Assembly (NCBI GenBank): GCA_017510605.1
Contig: JAFWMQ010000014.1
Location: forward strand, 1-64,000
DNA length: 64,000 bases
Source: Clostridiales bacterium
Lineage (GTDB): Bacteria; Bacillota; Clostridia; Saccharofermentanales; Saccharofermentanaceae
Direction: 5' to 3'
Shown: positions 59,392 to 64,000 of the stretch, piece after piece
How the letters are laid out: every line of letters begins with the position of its first letter
How positions within the stretch are numbered: the first letter of the stretch is position 1
Made by a program: the position numbers and the translations under genes
The notes under the pieces: generated by a model
What the model saw: the letters and a program-made list of their open reading frames with translations, nothing else
The model's database searches: none
Told to the model about the DNA's origin: nothing

Positions 59392-62271
59392 TCACTGATC
59401 AACGACCTGGCAGGCAGAAATCAATATACTCTCACCGCCGGAACTCGTGCTTACCGTAATGATGTAGTAGCCGGGCTGAATGTTACCGGTGAAATCGAAG
59501 TGGTAATAGGTTGTGCCATTCTCAACGACAGCCGATGCGGAACCGGTATATACAGGGCTCTGAAGTTCCCTGTCTGAGAACATGCTGTCACTGCTGTAGT
59601 AATACTTGAAATAGAATGTCTCTGATGCAGAACCGTCATACTCAAAGGTAAGTGAAAGTGCATCCGTACTCGAATAATATGTGGAATCTGCCTTCAGATT
59701 ATCTTCATATGAAATCCAGTCTCCTGATGCTTCACCAAGAATATTGTCGGAATCATACATCAATATGAAGCCAACCATAAAGGATGCATCGACAGTTCCC
59801 TCATCATAATCGCCGCCGTTTGAATAGCCGTTATCTCCTCTGGCTGCATCTATCTCATATGCGGGTTTTCCGGGTCTTAACGGAATATAGTAATCATTGT
59901 TGTAAACATCATACAGATCAAATGCGATATAGCAGTTAACATCATCGTAATTTACTGAAGAATACTTGTAATTGGAAACAGCTTTATCATAAGAAACAGC
60001 ATCTCCCAATTCAAGGTAATCCATCGTACCCGTATTGATGTCATAGTACTCTTCGACGAAGATTATTTTGTCATTATCCGTAAACTGATAACTCTGATTG
60101 AAATCATAAGTATCTTCGATTATATCCGCATAACAGTATCCGATTATCTGTCCGTCCGGATCATCAGAACTGTATCCGATTACCACATAAGCAGTCTGGC
60201 CGTTTACCAGAGCCTCTGCACCAAGATACTTATACCATTTGCCGTCAGCGGCAACCTCATACTTGATACATTCACAGGTAACGAATCCGAAACTGTTGAA
60301 GTATACCCACTTTGTCGGATTCTGGATAATGAGATATCCGTTACTGTCGATCGTATACTGGTTATCTGTTCCGAGATAATAAATTGATTCATCATCATCA
60401 GGAAGCATATATGCGAGCGTTACCTTAACCTCGCGGATAGTATCCCAGTCTTCCTGTGTCAGTGCGATAGCTTCGTATCCGCCCATATCCGTAACAATAC
60501 TTGAAATATCGTATTCATTACCGGCCTGGATAGAATTAGCATCAGACGGTTTGATATACCAGTCACCTGCGTAACTTGTTCCACCGAGAATATAGAGTTC
60601 TTTACTTACAAACTTGTCGTAGAACTTAACAGTCACATCATCATAAGCGAGAGTTAAGAATGTCTGTCTTGCCTCATCGTAATATTCAGGATAAAGGAAC
60701 GGAGAATAAGCTGTCATGCCGTGAGCATATGTGTACGAGTTATTGCTCTCTGTAAAGACGCAGTTGCCTACCTCGTTAATAAGTTTGCTTGCAGCTTTCT
60801 CGATATCCTTATCACCGCAATTAATATATTTGTTTGCAAGTGTTATAAGGTCTACGGAATCAGTGGATTCGAAAACACCGCAGTCATCTCTGAACTGAAC
60901 ATATTCTACATAACCGTTTTTATCGAAAACACGCTTATCCAAAGCTGAGATAAAGCCTTCATATGCTATGAAAACTTCATCGATGTTATCTGTATCGATT
61001 GCGGACATACAGGTATCGATTCCGAAATATCCGGTCGACTGCTGAATGTTTTCGATGCTGTCCATGTAGTCTCTTACTATGAACTCGCTGTAATCTTTAG
61101 CTGTACCGTCAAAATCTTTTCCGATGAAATTCAGGAAGTTCGTATAGTTTATTCCGATATCGAAATACGAACTTGACCATGTAGGGCTTTCAGCTGCAAC
61201 GATGTACTCGGTATAAGGATCAAGTGCCTTTGCAACCTCCATGGATCCCATAAGGCATGCATTGAAAATGATCGTCTCAAATTCGATATCGCAATTGCCG
61301 ATTGCCTCAGCCATCTCTATCTCGGTAAGAGTTCCTTCGTGGAGCTCATCCATACCGAATCCCAGCGGAACTCCGCCGCCGTGATCCCAAAGGACCAGGA
61401 TATATTTCTCAGCAGGATATTCCTCTTTTGCAAACTTAATAAAGTCTTCCAGTGCGTCAGGTTCAACCATGTTTACATCTCCGAGGTTATCAAGCTCAGA
61501 TATCTTGCCGTCAATGATAGAGAAACGCTGTGTCTGGCCGTCTTTCATATAGGTGTTCTTGAAATCAGAGCATCCGCCGGACTGGAGAACGACGTTCACG
61601 TTCTTTCCGGGGTTAGCTGCCATCATCTCCTTGACATCTGCTGAAAGGCAGGCACCTGTTGATTCAAGATCTGTTCCTATTGCATAGAACATGATCGTTC
61701 TTGAACCTTTATCAGAAACTTCAGTTGTTGTAACTTTTGTCTCTGTTTCAGTTGTTTTCTTAGTGTGCTCGGTTTCCTTTACAGAATTTTTAATGATAAA
61801 AGATACACCGATTACGGCAGCGACAACTAAAGCAAGACCTGCCGCAGAAAGGCCGATGATAAGTCCGACAATGCCTTTCTTCTTTTTCGGCTCTTTTGCA
61901 CCGCCGTTCTTATCAGTTGCCGTTTCACCAAAAGCAGACTGTACCGGAGGTGTATCTATAGGCCATGCGGACGAAAGCTCCGGTGCCGGAGCAGGCGCAG
62001 GAGCAGGTGCGGGTGCAGGCGCTGCAACAGGAGCAGCTGACTGAACAGGTGCCGGAGCCGGTGCGGGCGCAGCAACCGGGGCAAGCGGAGTAACGGGACC
62101 CGGTGCCGGAGCAGGTGCAGGTGCTGCAACCGGAGCGGCTGTCGGAACAGGTGCCGGAGCCGGTGCGGGCGCGGGAGTTGCCTGCTGCCATAAATGCGCT
62201 ACATTATTTCCGCATCCGCCGCAGAATTTCTGATTTTCGATTAACTCTTTACCACAATTAGGACAATGCAT
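59392..62271 (-). CDS. Clostripain (C11) family peptidase with zinc ribbon and Ala-Pro linker
   Basis: From the ATG at 62271 the protein has about 959 residues: an N-terminal zinc ribbon (CPNCGKEL and CGGCG), a linker of about 75 residues of (Ala-Pro) repeats, one transmembrane segment (about 133-160), a Thr-rich spacer and a C11 peptidase domain with H297 in VLWDHGGGVPLGFGM and C339 in IIFNACLMGSME. The rest is a large beta-rich region. C11 enzymes cleave after Arg or Lys and self-activate. The zinc ribbon lies on the cytoplasmic side, the peptidase outside. GGGGTG precedes the ATG; an upstream in-frame GTG (62280) is possible. Confidence 0.88.
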   Translation of the reverse strand: MHCPNCGKELIENQKFCGGCGNNVAHLWQQATPAPAPAPAPVPTAAPVAAPAPAPAPGPVTPLAPVAAPAPAPAPVQSAAPVAAPAPAPAPAPAPAPELSSAWPIDTPPVQSAFGETATDKNGGAKEPKKKKGIVGLIIGLSAAGLALVVAAVIGVSFIIKNSVKETEHTKKTTETETKVTTTEVSDKGSRTIMFYAIGTDLESTGACLSADVKEMMAANPGKNVNVVLQSGGCSDFKNTYMKDGQTQRFSIIDGKISELDNLGDVNMVEPDALEDFIKFAKEEYPAEKYILVLWDHGGGVPLGFGMDELHEGTLTEIEMAEAIGNCDIEFETIIFNACLMGSMEVAKALDPYTEYIVAAESPTWSSSYFDIGINYTNFLNFIGKDFDGTAKDYSEFIVRDYMDSIENIQQSTGYFGIDTCMSAIDTDNIDEVFIAYEGFISALDKRVFDKNGYVEYVQFRDDCGVFESTDSVDLITLANKYINCGDKDIEKAASKLINEVGNCVFTESNNSYTYAHGMTAYSPFLYPEYYDEARQTFLTLAYDDVTVKFYDKFVSKELYILGGTSYAGDWYIKPSDANSIQAGNEYDISSIVTDMGGYEAIALTQEDWDTIREVKVTLAYMLPDDDESIYYLGTDNQYTIDSNGYLIIQNPTKWVYFNSFGFVTCECIKYEVAADGKWYKYLGAEALVNGQTAYVVIGYSSDDPDGQIIGYCYADIIEDTYDFNQSYQFTDNDKIIFVEEYYDINTGTMDYLELGDAVSYDKAVSNYKYSSVNYDDVNCYIAFDLYDVYNNDYYIPLRPGKPAYEIDAARGDNGYSNGGDYDEGTVDASFMVGFILMYDSDNILGEASGDWISYEDNLKADSTYYSSTDALSLTFEYDGSASETFYFKYYYSSDSMFSDRELQSPVYTGSASAVVENGTTYYHFDFTGNIQPGYYIITVSTSSGGESILISACQVVDQ
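61975..62175. repeat. GCAGGAGCAGG-type repeats coding the Ala-Pro linker
   Basis: Short GC-rich direct repeats encode (Ala-Pro)n in the clostripain-family gene. The pattern is prone to slippage, so linker length may vary. Confidence 0.75.
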
Positions 62272-62324
62272 GTTTTTCACCCCATAAAAGTTTTCTTGTA
62301 TCCATTGTACAACAATATTTCAGT

Positions 62325-63317
62325 TTATCTGTCTTCCCTGTAATAATTACGTCCGATAGCCTGCGGCTCACCGCTCTTATTTTTCGATGACATCGAAGTG
62401 GTTATGAGAACGATAAGCGTTATGATGAACGGCAATGCCGAGAAGAAGTGTGATGGTATATTGGTAAGCCAGCCCATTGTATCGGGGAAGGTATACGCAA
62501 GCGCCGCGTTCTGGACACGCAGCGTGTTGAAAAAGCCGAAGATAAGCGTTCCGAGCAGTGCCTTGGCAGGACTCCAGTTCGCGAAAATAACCAGAGCTAT
62601 AGAGATCCAGCCGTAACCGTTGATCCAGCAGTTGGAACCTTCAAATGTGCCGCCCATATTAAGGCCCATATAAAGTCCGCCCAGTCCCATGATGCCTGAA
62701 CCGATGATGATATGGGTGTATTTATACAAAGCGACATTAACACCCAAAGAATCGGCAGCAGCAGGATTCTCACCTATTGCCCTCAGTTTAAGACCCGGAA
62801 CCGTCTTTTTGAAATAAAGCCACATCAAAATGGCAATAAGAACACCTAAATAAACCAGAATTCCGTGAGAGAAAACTGCCTTCCCGATGAAAGGAATATC
62901 AGATAATACTGGGATATGGATCGCCTGGGAATGGGCGTCCAGTCTGGTTCCGCTGAGCTTCGGCCATCCTGCGCTGCTGTTGGATAAAGCGTTGCCGATA
63001 AAGTAATAAAAAGCGACACCAAAAGTTGTAATGGTAAGACCTGTTACATTCTGGTTAGCCTGAAGGGTAACCGTGAGGAATGAGAACAAAAGACCTACAA
63101 GACCGGAAGCGATAAAGCTTACAAGACACGCTACCAAGAGGCTGTCTGTTTTCGCGCCCGCCAGATAACCTGCGACAGCACCTATAGCCATAGTTCCCTC
63201 AACACCGAGATTAAGAGAGCCGGATTTCTCGATCATGATCTCTCCGGTGGTACCGTAAAGAAGCGGGATGTTATAGACAATTATGTTAAAGAGGAACAGC
63301 GTAAATACTTCAAACAT
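62325..63317 (-). CDS. ABC transporter permease (BMP-type nucleoside/sugar uptake)
   Basis: The 330-residue membrane protein has about nine hydrophobic segments and the family sequence GEIMIEKSGSLNLGVEGTMA and LRAIGENPAAADSLGVNVAL. This is the second permease of systems of the NupQ/YufQ type, which import nucleosides with a BMP-family lipoprotein. Only the permeases are in view; the lipoprotein and ATPase genes should lie upstream, outside. It overlaps the first permease by eight bases. Confidence 0.9.
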   Translation of the reverse strand: MFEVFTLFLFNIIVYNIPLLYGTTGEIMIEKSGSLNLGVEGTMAIGAVAGYLAGAKTDSLLVACLVSFIASGLVGLLFSFLTVTLQANQNVTGLTITTFGVAFYYFIGNALSNSSAGWPKLSGTRLDAHSQAIHIPVLSDIPFIGKAVFSHGILVYLGVLIAILMWLYFKKTVPGLKLRAIGENPAAADSLGVNVALYKYTHIIIGSGIMGLGGLYMGLNMGGTFEGSNCWINGYGWISIALVIFANWSPAKALLGTLIFGFFNTLRVQNAALAYTFPDTMGWLTNIPSHFFSALPFIITLIVLITTSMSSKNKSGEPQAIGRNYYREDR

Positions 63318-64000
63318 TCTTTGCTTCCTCCTTTTTTACGATCCTGAAGTTTGCTGCAAAATCCGCAACAAGAACCGAGAACAGGATAATTCCCTGCAGA
63401 AGATCTGCAAAATTTACATCAATAGCAGGATACTGTGTGGCCGCAGCCTGGCATCCGTACTGCAGGATCGAGATGAGAATAGATGTGACGAAAACAGCCG
63501 GGATACTGAGTTTACTGAGCCATGCAACAATAATGCCCGTCCAGCCAACGTCATTAGTAATAGTATCCGAGATAGTACCTGCAGATGATACTGCAAGAGC
63601 TGCGGCAAGACCTATCAGGGCTGATGAGATAAACATCGTGCGGAGTATGATCTTACCGACATTCATTCCGGCATATCTTGCTGTCGCGCTGCTGTCACCT
63701 ACGACGGAAACCTCAAATCCCTGCTTAGTGTATTTGAGATAAACGAAAATAATTGCCGTAAGCAGAACTGCTATGATGACTGACCAGAGCAGTGTGAATT
63801 TTCCCAACGGTATTCCTTTCATTACGGCTGACTCCGGGAACGAGCCGAAGATCGGTCTCTCGGAATCTTCTCTTAAGAAGAAATTCCAGTCTGCTTTTGT
63901 ATCGCCGATATATCTTATGACATACAACATAATGTAATTGAGCATAAGCGTCATCAGAGTCTCATTCGTATTGAATCTTACCTTCAATGCAGCTATGGCA
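63310..64000 (-). CDS. ABC transporter permease (NupP/YufP-type), 5' part outside the window
   Basis: The frame stays open to the window edge, so the start is missing. The visible part begins IAALKVRFNTNETLMTLMLN, which is internal for this family, and continues with several transmembrane segments and the EAA-like loop (FEVSVVGDSSATARYAGMNV). It pairs with the permease at 62325 for the same nucleoside/sugar-type transporter. The 3' end overlaps that gene by eight bases. Confidence 0.9.
   Translation of the reverse strand, partial: AIAALKVRFNTNETLMTLMLNYIMLYVIRYIGDTKADWNFFLREDSERPIFGSFPESAVMKGIPLGKFTLLWSVIIAVLLTAIIFVYLKYTKQGFEVSVVGDSSATARYAGMNVGKIILRTMFISSALIGLAAALAVSSAGTISDTITNDVGWTGIIVAWLSKLSIPAVFVTSILISILQYGCQAAATQYPAIDVNFADLLQGIILFSVLVADFAANFRIVKKEEAKNV

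Overview
The window is a mid-GC stretch (by eye, mid-40s percent) of a Gram-positive, low-to-mid GC chromosome, most likely a member of the Clostridia (Bacillota). The evidence is gene content and order: a mraZ/rsmH/ftsL/PBP/murE/murF/ftsW/murG/ftsQ/ftsZ/nrdR division cluster; a rimP/nusA/rnpM/ylxQ/infB/rbfA/nrnA/truB/ribF cluster; long-form HPF; a MurE with the DNPR motif of meso-diaminopimelate enzymes; and families common in anaerobic Clostridia (DHHW, DUF4358, DUF2974, clostripain, YhbD-like). Species cannot be named from sequence alone. Almost everything is chromosomal housekeeping. Most genes are on the minus strand, tightly packed, with many 1-, 4- or 8-base stop/start overlaps.

Layout. 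1-5.7 kb: a cut STAS-domain gene, a MATE exporter, a STAS-kinase fusion, a HAD phosphatase, a serine hydrolase, a GNAT acetyltransferase and a small unknown. 5.7-6.75 kb: a decayed mobile island abutting tRNA-Ser(CGA), with an antitoxin remnant, an integrase remnant and several perfect hairpins. 6.8-12.1 kb: a DJ-1 family protein, MntP, and a surface-glycan acylation operon (SGNH hydrolase, DUF4358, MBOAT, DHHW) behind a perfect-consensus promoter. 12.3-14.6 kb: an XRE-cupin regulator and an acyl-CoA synthetase. 14.6-17.7 kb: a three-gene operon of an OLD/AriA-like ATPase, a TOPRIM-like DUF4276 protein and hemW; this pair resembles an anti-phage module. 17.8-25.0 kb: coiled-coil protein, coaD, rsmD, recG, nth, a two-component system and nrdR.

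25.0-38.1 kb is the division and wall cluster. It lacks mraY, murD, murB/murC and ftsA at this locus. FtsZ has an unusual tail, FtsQ has a very long charged N-terminus, and mraZ and ftsZ each have a visible promoter. Between mraZ and rodA lies about 960 bp without a gene, holding a duplicated 52-bp block and a 53-bp-periodic palindromic array. 39.1-49.7 kb: rodA, lgt, then the translation/RNA cluster ribF to rimP, headed by a promoter and a leader hairpin that looks like a transcription attenuator.

49.8-64.0 kb: a small P-loop protein, MscL, an ArsR-type regulator with a lysine-rich tail, a YhbD-like regulator, an Ala/Lys/Glu-rich membrane protein, a DUF2974 hydrolase, a lipoprotein polysaccharide deacetylase with wall-binding-like repeats, a YunG-like protein, HPF, acetolactate synthase (ilvBN), a membrane-anchored clostripain-family peptidase with a zinc ribbon, and two permeases of a nucleoside/sugar-type ABC transporter, the last cut by the window end.

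The most interesting items are the ATPase/TOPRIM pair coupled to hemW, the 53-bp palindromic array, the STAS-kinase fusion beside a second STAS protein, and an 11-base palindrome shared by three loci. All functional assignments are from motif recognition, not database searches.
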